This document shows, piece after piece, positions 16,273 to 26,371 of a DNA stretch of 53,456 bases (positions within the stretch are counted from its first letter, which is position 1; each line of letters begins with the position of its first letter). Position numbers and translations under genes: made by a program. The stretch spans positions 1 to 53,456 of the forward strand of contig JANXSR010000389.1 in assembly GCA_025352625.1 (NCBI GenBank), in the 5' to 3' direction. This DNA is from Ferruginibacter sp. GTDB taxonomy: Bacteria > Bacteroidota > Bacteroidia > Chitinophagales > Chitinophagaceae. The notes beneath the pieces were generated by a model that saw only the letters and a list, made by a program, of their open reading frames with translations, was not told the DNA's origin and did no database searches.

Positions 16273-18438
16273 ATGCAAACAAAAAAAAATTTGTTGCCGG
16301 TAGCTGTTATCGCTATTGTGGCACTATCATGTAACAACCAAACACAAGTGAAAAAAATGGCTTATAGCTGGCCGGTAAATATACCCCTGCCGGTATGCGA
16401 AATAAAACCAAAGGAACTAACCGCCCATGGTGATGTGCGGACAGATAATTATTACTGGCTGAATGATTATTTTAAAAAGGGACCAGACAGCAACAAAGTA
16501 GTCGATTATTTAAAAGCAGAGAATAAATACTACGACACTATGATGTCTGGCACCAAAACATTGCAGGAAAAATTGTACACAGAAATGAAAGCAAGGATAA
16601 AAGAAAAAGATGAAAGCGTACCATCATTTAAACGTGGCTATTTTTATTATACCAGGCAGGTGGAAGGAAAAGATTATTTTGTGTATTGCAGAAAAAAGGG
16701 AACGCTTGATGCGGCCGAAGAAGTATTGCTGGATGTAAACGCCATGGCTGAAGGACACAATTATTTTTCTGCTACAGGCTTTGCTGTTAGCATGGATAAT
16801 AAGTTACTGGCTTATGGAGTAGACATGTTATCAAGAAGAGAATATACTATCCATATAAAAAATCTTGAAACCGGCGAAACCTATACCGATGCAGTAACAG
16901 ATACAGAAGGAGACCCCGTTTGGGCCAATGATAACCAGACCATTTTTTACACCGCCAAAAATCCGGTTACCCTATTATCTGAAAAAATAAAAAAGCATGT
17001 ATTGGGTACTGAAGCTTCTTCGGACAAACTGGTATATGAAGAGAAAGACCCGAGTAATTACATTGGCGTAGGTAAAACAAAATCGGATAAATATATCCTG
17101 ATAACATCGCAGGCAACTTTATCATCTGAGATAAAATGGATTGATGCATCAAAGCCGGATGATGCATTTGCAGTTTTTCAGCCACGCATCAAAGAAGTGC
17201 TCTATGATGTTGACCATGCGAATGACAAGTTTTACATTCGTACCAACCTGCAGGCGAAAAATTTTAAAGTGGTAACCTGCACAGAAGATAAAAAAGATAC
17301 TTCCAATTGGAAAGACCTTGTACCTCACAGCGATAGTATTCTGGTACAGGGATTTGAATTATTCAAAAATTATATGGCTGTATCTGAAAGAATCAATGGC
17401 CTCACGCAAATGCATATCATTAATCTGAAAGACAATGCCAGCCATTACCTTGCTTTTGATGACCCCGCCTACACAGCCAGCATTGGTGCCAATCCGGATT
17501 ACAACACCGATGTGCTGCGTTTTAATTATACTTCTCTAACCACACCCAATTCTGTATATGATTACAATATGTTGAGTAAAGAAAAAAAGCTGCAAAAACA
17601 ACAGGAAGTACTGGGCGATTTTAAAGTAGCCGATTATGTTACCGAACGGCTGTTTGCTACAGCAAAAGATGGTACAAAAGTGTCTATTGCAGTAGTGTAT
17701 AAAAAAGGGTTTAATAAAGATGGCAATGCACCCATGTTGCTAAATGCTTATGGCAGTTATGGTATCAGCAGCGATGCTTCATTCAGCAGTGTACGGTTAA
17801 GTTTATTGAACCGTGGTTTTACCTTTGCTATAGCGAATATACGGGGTGGTGAAGAGATGGGCAGGTATTGGTATGAGGATGGAAAGATGATGAAAAAGAA
17901 AAACACTTTTACCGATTTTATTGATTGTGCTGAATACCTGGTAGCCAATAAATATACCAGTACAAAACATTTGTACATCAATGGGGGCAGTGCCGGAGGG
18001 CTTTTAATGGGTGCTGTTGTAAACATGCGGCCAGATCTTTGGAATGGTGTAATTGCCGCCGTTCCTTTTGTAGATGTGGTTACCACCATGAGTGATGCAA
18101 GCATACCGTTAACTACCAACGAATACGATGAATGGGGTAACCCCGCCAAGAAAGAAAGTTACGACTATATGAAATCGTATTCTCCCTACGACAATGTAGA
18201 AAAGAAAGCCTATCCAAATATGCTGGTAACTACCGGCCTGCATGATAGCCAGGTACAATATTTTGAACCTGCCAAATGGGTGGCCAAATTAAGAGCAATG
18301 AAAACAGATAGCAACAAATTATTTCTCTATACCAACATGGATGCAGGCCATGGTGGCGCTTCCGGAAGATTTAAACCACTGAAAGATAAAGCGAGAGAGT
18401 ATGCTTTCTTTTTGGCATTGGAAGGAATTTTAGAATAA
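16273..18438 (+). CDS. S9 family prolyl oligopeptidase / oligopeptidase B-like
   Basis: INGGSAGGLLMGAVVNMRPDLW (nucleophile Ser), TGLHDSQVQYFEPAKW (Asp), NMDAGHGGASGRF (His). The track ORF begins at TTG 16219; ATG 16273 precedes a plausible lipoprotein signal. Confidence 0.92.
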   Translation: MQTKKNLLPVAVIAIVALSCNNQTQVKKMAYSWPVNIPLPVCEIKPKELTAHGDVRTDNYYWLNDYFKKGPDSNKVVDYLKAENKYYDTMMSGTKTLQEKLYTEMKARIKEKDESVPSFKRGYFYYTRQVEGKDYFVYCRKKGTLDAAEEVLLDVNAMAEGHNYFSATGFAVSMDNKLLAYGVDMLSRREYTIHIKNLETGETYTDAVTDTEGDPVWANDNQTIFYTAKNPVTLLSEKIKKHVLGTEASSDKLVYEEKDPSNYIGVGKTKSDKYILITSQATLSSEIKWIDASKPDDAFAVFQPRIKEVLYDVDHANDKFYIRTNLQAKNFKVVTCTEDKKDTSNWKDLVPHSDSILVQGFELFKNYMAVSERINGLTQMHIINLKDNASHYLAFDDPAYTASIGANPDYNTDVLRFNYTSLTTPNSVYDYNMLSKEKKLQKQQEVLGDFKVADYVTERLFATAKDGTKVSIAVVYKKGFNKDGNAPMLLNAYGSYGISSDASFSSVRLSLLNRGFTFAIANIRGGEEMGRYWYEDGKMMKKKNTFTDFIDCAEYLVANKYTSTKHLYINGGSAGGLLMGAVVNMRPDLWNGVIAAVPFVDVVTTMSDASIPLTTNEYDEWGNPAKKESYDYMKSYSPYDNVEKKAYPNMLVTTGLHDSQVQYFEPAKWVAKLRAMKTDSNKLFLYTNMDAGHGGASGRFKPLKDKAREYAFFLALEGILE

Positions 18439-18456
18439 GTTTATTATCGCAAATGT

Positions 18457-18488
18457 AAAAAACCAAGCTTTTATGACTTCGGTTTTTT
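18457..18488 (+). terminator. Intrinsic terminator downstream of the S9 peptidase
   Basis: AAAAAACC...GGTTTTTT. Confidence 0.6.
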
Positions 18489-18863
18489 ATTATACTGTGT
18501 GAATTTATTTTTGATTTATAAGGATAATGTGTTAGCCAGGCAATACACAATAAACCAATATTATTTTGAGATTGCGAAGTCAGCATTTAAAACATTTTAA
18601 TCACGCTGAATTTATTTGTATTTATACTCGATTATTGTCCGGTTAGTTTATTATCAATTATTCATTATATTTATTGTACTAATGATAACGTAAAAAATAG
18701 TTACGTCATTACTTTTACCAGCTAATCTGCATAATATCCCCATGTAATTCCTCCCTTAATATCTAACGATCAGCAAGCCATTTTTTTAATCAAACCAGCG
18801 GTAGTATTTATGTACAAATATTCCTGCCTGTTGGGTATTTATTTTAATGCATAATAACTGTTA

Positions 18864-21800
18864 ATGAAATATTTTTTATCGTTCTTTTTCTTTTTATTTT
18901 ACTCAATGGTTATGTATGGGCAGTCGATACAGGCTGGGGGACCAACTACATTTTGTACTGGTGGCAGCGTACAACTTTCTATTGATCCATCTGTTGCAGG
19001 GCCATACCAGTGGCTGAATGATGGTACTGTTATCGGGGGTGCTACCAATGCTACTTACACCGCAACTGCTACAGGTAATTATAGCGTGGCAGTTGTAATT
19101 GCAGGTAATCCAGCTACACTTGCTGCGGTAGCAGTAACAGTAAATACTTTTCCAGCTGCGCCTGCATTTACCATTTCTAACGGTGGCCAGTGTGCTAATC
19201 TGCCTGTAAACTTTGATATTACTGCGCCAGTTGCAGGCGTTACCTATACCTGGAATTTTGGTGATGCTGCTACAGCAGTTGGTCAAAATGTTACGCATGC
19301 TTATGTTGCGGCATTGGGTAGTGGCACACAACCTTTTATTGCTTCCGTGCAAGCTAACAATGCAGGTTGTAATACTGCATCGGCCAATCAAACTGTTACA
19401 GTAAATCAGCTGCCTGACCCTCAGCTGGAAGATATAAAAACATTTTCGCAGTTTAATAATTGTGGTAACAACACTGGCAGTCCTGTTTATACAGTAACTG
19501 TAAATAATATTTCCGGCAATCCTAATTCAATAGGGAGCTATGTAATTAACTGGGGCGATGGAGGAGGCAATATAAGTGTAACAAACAGCAGTTTTCCGCT
19601 TACACATACTTATAATGATTTCGGCGTTTTTACCTTGTCGTTTAGTGCAACCAACAGCGGCAATGGCTGTAGTAATATCAAAACATATACCGTTATAAAC
19701 CAGTTAAACCCAGCCGTAGGTATTGAAGGGCCACCGGGAGGAAGCACCCAACGTTGCGACAGTGCAGGGTTTTGGTTTAAGGTAAAAAACTATATCAACA
19801 ATTCGCCGGGAACCGTGTACATATGGAATTTTGGGGATGGTTCGCCTAACGTAACCTGGACAACTCCGCTGGCTGTAGACTCTATTTATCACCTGTTTAC
19901 AAAGGGTAGCTGCGAATTGCCGGGCAGGCAATTTATAGTTTCGGTGAGTGCACAAAATAGTTGTGATGTTACAAAGGCATATATCGATAACATAAAAATT
20001 TTTAAAAAGCCACAGGCAAATTTTATAACGAACCCTACCCCCGGTTGTACCAATCAAATAATTAAGTTTACAAATACAGGTATCACGGCCTTTAATGGTC
20101 CCGATTGCAATAATAACACCAAGTACACCTGGAATTTTGGTGACCCTGGCTCTGGAGTACAAAATACAGCTACTACAAAAGATGCGACACATATTTACAC
20201 AATTGCCGGAGTATACACAGTTACCCTTACTGCAGCCGGAGTTTGTGGAACAGACTCCATTAAAAAAACTGTCTGCATAGTAGCCCCACCTGCCCCAGGT
20301 TTTACTCTCGACCAGGCAGAAGGTTGTTCGCCTGTAGCCGTAACCGCTACCAACACCACCAATACATTCAATGCCTGTGCTGCACCCACTTATAAATGGA
20401 GCGTAACTTATACTACAGGTTTTTGCGGAATAACAGCGGCATGGAATTTCACCAACGGAACAGCTGATTCTTCTTCCAATCCCTCTTTTGTATTTACCAA
20501 TGCAGGCACTTACAAAATAACGCTGACGGTAACAAGCCCATGTGGTATAGATTCAATAAGCAAAACGATTATTGTAAAGCAAAAACCACAGGTTAAGATC
20601 AACCCAATTACGGCAATTTGTGCCAATGGAAGTATCAGCCCTGTAGCAATTGTTGCAGGTTGCAGCCCAATAGTACCCTTGCAATATAACTGGACTTTTA
20701 CTGATGGCATCCCCGCTGTATCAACCAATTTAATTCCCGGTAATATCAGTTATGCTTTATTGGGTTCACATCCGGTACAACTTAGTGTAACCAACGAATG
20801 TGGTATAACAACAGCCATAAGTGCTGTCACTGTAACCTCCCCTCCGGTAGCCAATGCAGGGGCTGATAAAAATATTTGCAGCAAGGGCAGTACATCAATC
20901 GGAACAACGGCACTACCCGGTATTACTTATCAATGGGCGCCTGCAACAGGGTTAAGCAATGCCAATATTGCGATAACCAATGTAACCTTAACTTATGCCG
21001 GAGTTAACACAGATACTATCTATACATATGTAGTGAAGGCATCCGCCGGTGCAGATTGTTTCTCAACAGACACGGTGCTGATTACTGTTAAAAAAAGACC
21101 GGTAGTTGTATTAAATCCCGCAAGTGTAACTATTTGTGAGGGTGGTAACACACAATTAACGGCGGCTGGTGCAACAACCTACAGTTGGTCTCCGTCTACA
21201 GGATTAAGTAACAACAATACTGATACTGTAATAGCTACGCCAACAGTTGCAACAACTTACCAGATAATTGGCTCAACAGCGAATGGCTGTGCAGACACGG
21301 CCAATATTACTGTCACCATACAAGCTTTCCCAAAAACTGGTGCCGGTAACGATAGTACTGTTTGTAATAATACCTCCACTGTGCAATTTAACGGCTTACC
21401 GGCAGGCGGTACCTGGTCGGGTGCAAACATTACAACCGCTGGTGTATTTAATCCGCTGGCAGCGGGCAATGGTTCTTACACATTGTACTATACGGCAGTA
21501 CTTAATCAATGCAGTAAAATAGATAGTTTACTTGTTACTGTTATAAATCCACCCATTGCCAATGCTGGTGTTGATACAACTGTATGTCAAAATATTATCC
21601 CTCTTTTATTAGTAGGTACACCAGCAGGCGGCTCCTGGTCGGGCACAAACCTTATTAGTTCGTCAGGAAATTTTACGCCATCGGCTACCGGCATTTATTC
21701 AGTAATTTATACTTATGGTACTGGTTCCTGCATTACAAAAGATACACTGGTGGTAACTGTTAGTCCGGGTATCACCAACAATAACATTAGCCCTAATCAA

Positions 21801-24800
21801 TCGGTTTGTGTAAACACACCACCAACACAAATAAATGGACTGGCAGCCACAGGAGGCAACGGCACACCTGCCTACCAGTGGCAGTTTAGTACAGATAGTT
21901 TATCATGGACAGACTTGCCCGGCGAGACGGGCTTAAATTATACGCCACCGGTTTTAGGGGTATCAACTTTTTACCGCAGAAACGCCTTTACTACTTTATG
22001 CACCGGAACACAAGGTAGTTTTAGCGTGCCGGTAAAAGTTACTATCAGGCAGGATGCAAGGGCTTTGTTTACAGCCAATCCAACAATAGCCTGTGCACCT
22101 TTTAACCTGGCCACAGCTATCAAGGTTACCACCTATCCAGATAGAAATGGGTTGTACCAATGGCAGGCCGATGGTATACAGTTTGGTAGTAATACCACGG
22201 GCACCTTTCCTGGTTATATCATGCAAAACTCAGCCAGCACGGTACTAATAAAATTGATTACAACCAGTCAGTATGGTTGTAAACCAGATACTATCCAGCA
22301 ACTATTTGCTACAGCCGTTACGGCACAGGCGAAATTTACTAAAGATACAGGCTATGGCTGTAGCCCTTTACCGGTAAGTTTTACCAACACTTCCAGTGGT
22401 ATCAGCGGCATCAACTTTAGCTGGAATTTTGGTAATGGAATTGTCAGTACGCAGGCACAGCCCGGCACAATAATTTTTAATGCCAGTCCGGATAACAGAG
22501 ACACTACTTACCAGGTAACCTTAAAAGCATTTAACGGTTGCGATACCACAGTGTGGAGGGATAGTGTAAAGATAAGGGCCAGCCCCAGGGCACGTTTTGG
22601 TGTAGATACAACTGCAGGCTGCTCTCCTTTTACCGTGTTTATAAACAATGCTTCATTGGGTAAACCCAATACTTATTACTGGGATTTTGGAGATGGAAAA
22701 TCAGATACTACTTACACCACCGGAACTTTAAATCATACTTACAATATTGGCAACAAAACAGATACTTTTTCGATACAGTTAATTGCCGCCAATGAATGCA
22801 AAAGAGATACACAGGTTATTAATGTTAGGGTAGCAGCCAATGATATACAACCACGTATAAATCTTAATGGCAGTGATTTGTATGGTTGTGCTCCACACAT
22901 TGTTGCGTTCAATAACGGCACTACCGGAGCCACTTCTTTTACATGGAACTTTGGTGATGGCACACCCAATATTATCACCAATAACAATCAGGGTAACGTG
23001 GTGCATAGTTTTAATACCGCAGGTACATTTATCATTAAAATTGACATTACCAATGGTTGCAGCGATACTACTGTTTACAGGTCGGTAACAGTGTACACTA
23101 AACCGGTAGCGGCTTTTACAACCAACGCCAGCCTTTATTGTGTGGGCGATACGGTTAAAGTAAACAACACGTCTTTAAATGCAACCAATTATCAGTGGTT
23201 TTGGGGTGATGGAACTGGTAGCAATAGTTTTAATCCGGCACATGTATATAGCGCTTCGGGCAACTATACTATTTATTTAAGGGCAGAAAAATCAAATGAA
23301 TTTGGATTGGTTTGTTATGATACCATTGTAAAATCAATTACCGTTTTAGGCAAACCCAATGTGGCTGTTCAATCAAATATCAGGGCGGTAAATTGTGCCC
23401 CTTTTACTTTATTGGTAACAGTAACCGGAATTATTAATGAAAATATCAGCTGGTATTTTTACGACAGTACTGTTTCTCCATCTATCATTATTACCAACAA
23501 CACTATTGCACAATACACGTTTAAAAAGCCCGGTACTTTTTATGTAAAACTATTGGCGAAAAATGCTGCTGGTTGCACGGACAGCACAATTATTCCTTTT
23601 ACAGTAAATGGTAAACCGGCAGCATCTTTTACACCCTCCAACATGTCAATATGCACCAGAGATACAACAATTTCCTACATCAACACAACCACCTATAATG
23701 CAAACGATCCTATTAGGTATAGCTGGCTGGTTGATGATGTGCCGCTTTCTGTTAATGGTAATTTTAACCATCAATATACGGTGCCAGCCCTGGCAATTTT
23801 GCCAAGAGCGTTTAATACCACATTGATAGTTACCAATACGGCAGGTTGCAGTGATACAGCAAAAGCGATATTGCAAATGAACCCAGTTGCAAAAGCGCAA
23901 TTCAGTATTGCAAACCCCAACGACTGTGTGCCGTTTATTGCATCTATCACCAACACATCAACCTTTGCAACATTGCATAAATGGTTGGTAAACGGCATAT
24001 TGGTCAGCACAGCAGCAGCGCCTGTAATCGTTATTACCAAAGCTGCTACTTTACATACAGTTACGTTGATAGCTGATAATGTGTACGGATGTAAACCAGA
24101 TACGTTTTCAGTTAATTTTACCTCCAGGATAAAGCCTGCCATTGGGTTTACCGTGAGTGATACATTGGGCTGCACCGGCGTATTAAATGTTGGTGCCAAT
24201 AATACCACCACCAATGCCAGTTCATTCATTTGGGATTGGGGAGATAACACGCCTGCCACTTCCTTTACAAGTCCTACACATTTGTATACCATCCAGGGCC
24301 AGTACCTTATTTCGTTGATTGCAAGCGATGGTGTTTGTAAAGATACTGCCAGCCAACTGGTAAAAGTTTCCATTAAACCGCATGCTGATTTTGCGGTGAA
24401 CACTACCCTTACCTGCGATACGGCCAGCGTTCAACTCACCAACCAAACAACCAATGGCAGCAGCTATCTTTGGAGCTTTGGAGATGGAACCAACAGCACA
24501 GCCATTAACCCAATTAAATTGTTTGCACCAAGTGAAAATCCTTACACCATTAAACTGGTAGCATTCAGCACATTTGGTTGTAAAGACTCTGTGGTAAAAC
24601 CTAACCTGGTATTGGCCAAAGTGCCTCCGGCATCAGATTTTTTTATAAGTCCAACACCTGTAATTACAGTGCCCAATTATACTTTTAGCTTTAATAATCT
24701 TACCCTAAACAGTAATAACTATCAATATCTGTGGTCGTTAGGTGATGGAACATTTGCTGAAACAAGAGATGTAATAAATCACAAGTATACAGATACCGGT

Positions 24801-25214
24801 AATTACCCTATCCGTTTAATTGTGCTGGATAAAATTTCCAACTGTGCAGATACTACCATAAAGATTGCCCGCATTGATGGCTTCCCGGGCTGGATGTATA
24901 TTCCCAATGCCATTTGTCCTAATTGTATGCAGGAAAACTTAAGAACCTTTTTACCCAAAGCGGTGGGCTTAAAACAATACCACCTCCAGATATTTACCAC
25001 CTGGGGAGAATTGGTTTTTGAAAGTACCGGCCTTGACAGCAAGGGAGCACCTAACCAGCCATGGGATGCAAAGTATAAAGGCAGCCTTGTGCAACAGGAT
25101 GTTTACGTTTGGAAAATTCAGGCAAAATTTGCTAATGGGTCTGAATGGCTGGGCATGATTTATCCTGGAGAAAGTAAATATAAAAAAGCAGGTAGTATAA
25201 CAGTAGTTAAATAA
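18864..25214 (+). CDS. Giant multi-PKD/Ig-like secreted protein with a type B T9SS/gliding-type C-terminal domain
   Basis: 2116-aa ORF; signal peptide; many PKD-like motifs (TWNFGDGT, YWDFGDGK, YLWSFGDGT); C-terminus GWMYIPNAICPNCMQENLRTFLPKAVGLKQYHLQIFTTWGELVFES...PNQPWDAKYKGSLVQQDVYVWKIQAKFANG. Confidence 0.92.
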   Translation: MKYFLSFFFFLFYSMVMYGQSIQAGGPTTFCTGGSVQLSIDPSVAGPYQWLNDGTVIGGATNATYTATATGNYSVAVVIAGNPATLAAVAVTVNTFPAAPAFTISNGGQCANLPVNFDITAPVAGVTYTWNFGDAATAVGQNVTHAYVAALGSGTQPFIASVQANNAGCNTASANQTVTVNQLPDPQLEDIKTFSQFNNCGNNTGSPVYTVTVNNISGNPNSIGSYVINWGDGGGNISVTNSSFPLTHTYNDFGVFTLSFSATNSGNGCSNIKTYTVINQLNPAVGIEGPPGGSTQRCDSAGFWFKVKNYINNSPGTVYIWNFGDGSPNVTWTTPLAVDSIYHLFTKGSCELPGRQFIVSVSAQNSCDVTKAYIDNIKIFKKPQANFITNPTPGCTNQIIKFTNTGITAFNGPDCNNNTKYTWNFGDPGSGVQNTATTKDATHIYTIAGVYTVTLTAAGVCGTDSIKKTVCIVAPPAPGFTLDQAEGCSPVAVTATNTTNTFNACAAPTYKWSVTYTTGFCGITAAWNFTNGTADSSSNPSFVFTNAGTYKITLTVTSPCGIDSISKTIIVKQKPQVKINPITAICANGSISPVAIVAGCSPIVPLQYNWTFTDGIPAVSTNLIPGNISYALLGSHPVQLSVTNECGITTAISAVTVTSPPVANAGADKNICSKGSTSIGTTALPGITYQWAPATGLSNANIAITNVTLTYAGVNTDTIYTYVVKASAGADCFSTDTVLITVKKRPVVVLNPASVTICEGGNTQLTAAGATTYSWSPSTGLSNNNTDTVIATPTVATTYQIIGSTANGCADTANITVTIQAFPKTGAGNDSTVCNNTSTVQFNGLPAGGTWSGANITTAGVFNPLAAGNGSYTLYYTAVLNQCSKIDSLLVTVINPPIANAGVDTTVCQNIIPLLLVGTPAGGSWSGTNLISSSGNFTPSATGIYSVIYTYGTGSCITKDTLVVTVSPGITNNNISPNQSVCVNTPPTQINGLAATGGNGTPAYQWQFSTDSLSWTDLPGETGLNYTPPVLGVSTFYRRNAFTTLCTGTQGSFSVPVKVTIRQDARALFTANPTIACAPFNLATAIKVTTYPDRNGLYQWQADGIQFGSNTTGTFPGYIMQNSASTVLIKLITTSQYGCKPDTIQQLFATAVTAQAKFTKDTGYGCSPLPVSFTNTSSGISGINFSWNFGNGIVSTQAQPGTIIFNASPDNRDTTYQVTLKAFNGCDTTVWRDSVKIRASPRARFGVDTTAGCSPFTVFINNASLGKPNTYYWDFGDGKSDTTYTTGTLNHTYNIGNKTDTFSIQLIAANECKRDTQVINVRVAANDIQPRINLNGSDLYGCAPHIVAFNNGTTGATSFTWNFGDGTPNIITNNNQGNVVHSFNTAGTFIIKIDITNGCSDTTVYRSVTVYTKPVAAFTTNASLYCVGDTVKVNNTSLNATNYQWFWGDGTGSNSFNPAHVYSASGNYTIYLRAEKSNEFGLVCYDTIVKSITVLGKPNVAVQSNIRAVNCAPFTLLVTVTGIINENISWYFYDSTVSPSIIITNNTIAQYTFKKPGTFYVKLLAKNAAGCTDSTIIPFTVNGKPAASFTPSNMSICTRDTTISYINTTTYNANDPIRYSWLVDDVPLSVNGNFNHQYTVPALAILPRAFNTTLIVTNTAGCSDTAKAILQMNPVAKAQFSIANPNDCVPFIASITNTSTFATLHKWLVNGILVSTAAAPVIVITKAATLHTVTLIADNVYGCKPDTFSVNFTSRIKPAIGFTVSDTLGCTGVLNVGANNTTTNASSFIWDWGDNTPATSFTSPTHLYTIQGQYLISLIASDGVCKDTASQLVKVSIKPHADFAVNTTLTCDTASVQLTNQTTNGSSYLWSFGDGTNSTAINPIKLFAPSENPYTIKLVAFSTFGCKDSVVKPNLVLAKVPPASDFFISPTPVITVPNYTFSFNNLTLNSNNYQYLWSLGDGTFAETRDVINHKYTDTGNYPIRLIVLDKISNCADTTIKIARIDGFPGWMYIPNAICPNCMQENLRTFLPKAVGLKQYHLQIFTTWGELVFESTGLDSKGAPNQPWDAKYKGSLVQQDVYVWKIQAKFANGSEWLGMIYPGESKYKKAGSITVVK

Positions 25215-25254
25215 AAAATTAACCAGCATTTTTTTAAACATTAATAGTAGAAAA

Positions 25255-26277
25255 ATGAAAAAATATTTAGTTACCGGTCTTATTTTTTTTAGTGCGAAAA
25301 CAATGGCGCAAGACCCTTTCTTTACACAGGTATTCAATGCCCCCTTAACGTTAAATCCTGCCACAGCTGGCAATGCAGAAATGGACCTGCGTTTTACGGC
25401 AACGTATAAACGGCAGTGGATAAATGTACCTTCCAATATGCAGTATGCAGCTGTTGGGGTAGACAGGTATATTAAAAATTTACATGGAGGCGTAGGGCTG
25501 TTGTTAACAAATTCTAAAGAAGGATACCTTAATAAAAATAGTTTACATGCTATGTATTCTTATGCGCTGTGCTTACCAAATGCCCGGTTACATTTAGGAT
25601 TACAGGCAGGGGTGGCTAACCGTAGTATAAACTACAATAAATTATATTTTAGCGATCAGATAGATAATACCGGTATTATACCAGGAGCCATTTCTGGGGT
25701 GGATGTGGCACTAAACAACAATAAATATTTAGCTGATTTTGCAGCCGGGTTTTTATTGTATTACCGGGATAACTGGATGATTGGCGGCGGGGCCCAGCAC
25801 ATTAATCAGCCCGATGAATCACTTACCTCAAACACTTACAGCAAACTCCCCCGGCGCTGGTTTACTTATGCACGCTATAAAATGGATCTTGATGAAGATG
25901 GGGACTCTTATTTTTTACCAAGTATCATTTTTTACCAGCAGGCAAAAAGCAATTCTGTAAGTGTGGGATGTGAATACAAAAATGCCCGGATGGCTATTGG
26001 TGCCTGGTACAGGGGTAATGTAAATTTTAAAAATAGCGATGCATTTGCAATAACCCTCAGCCTTGATTTATTCGACAGGCGTTACAATGAAACAGACAGG
26101 GTTAGGGTTGGGATGAGTTACGATGCCACTACTGGAAAACTTGGGTTTTCAAGGAGTGCCGGCAGTGGAGAAGGGGCTTTTATCTGGGAGAAATTAACAC
26201 CAAAAGGCATTCGTTCTGACGACAGATGTGATGAAGATTATACGATGAAAGGAACACCTTGTCCGCAACGGTTTTAG
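25255..26277 (+). CDS. PorP/SprF family type IX secretion system membrane protein
   Basis: QDPFFTQVFNAPLTLNPATAGNAEMDLRFTATYKRQWINVPSNMQYAAVGVD, family-typical N-terminus; immediately follows the PKD protein. Confidence 0.92.
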   Translation: MKKYLVTGLIFFSAKTMAQDPFFTQVFNAPLTLNPATAGNAEMDLRFTATYKRQWINVPSNMQYAAVGVDRYIKNLHGGVGLLLTNSKEGYLNKNSLHAMYSYALCLPNARLHLGLQAGVANRSINYNKLYFSDQIDNTGIIPGAISGVDVALNNNKYLADFAAGFLLYYRDNWMIGGGAQHINQPDESLTSNTYSKLPRRWFTYARYKMDLDEDGDSYFLPSIIFYQQAKSNSVSVGCEYKNARMAIGAWYRGNVNFKNSDAFAITLSLDLFDRRYNETDRVRVGMSYDATTGKLGFSRSAGSGEGAFIWEKLTPKGIRSDDRCDEDYTMKGTPCPQRF

Positions 26278-26310
26278 GCAGAAAAGATGACAGCAGTACC
26301 CTGAAAGATA

Positions 26311-26331
26311 AATATACTTTTATAGTATATT
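26311..26331. terminator. Weak hairpin after the PorP/SprF gene
   Basis: AATATAC-N7-GTATATT followed by cgcttttta. Confidence 0.35.
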
Positions 26332-26371
26332 CGCTTTTTACAATTAAATAATAATATCAAAAACAACTTTC

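Noticed and set aside
23771-24403. 210-aa minus-strand ORF inside the PKD gene
   Set aside because: Antisense to a clearly coding 2116-aa ORF; low-complexity hydrophobic translation typical of antisense of Thr/Asn-rich PKD repeats.
18864-25214. Recent tandem duplication of PKD modules at DNA level
   Set aside because: The modules are similar in protein motif but I see no long identical nucleotide repeats; they are ancient, diverged domains.
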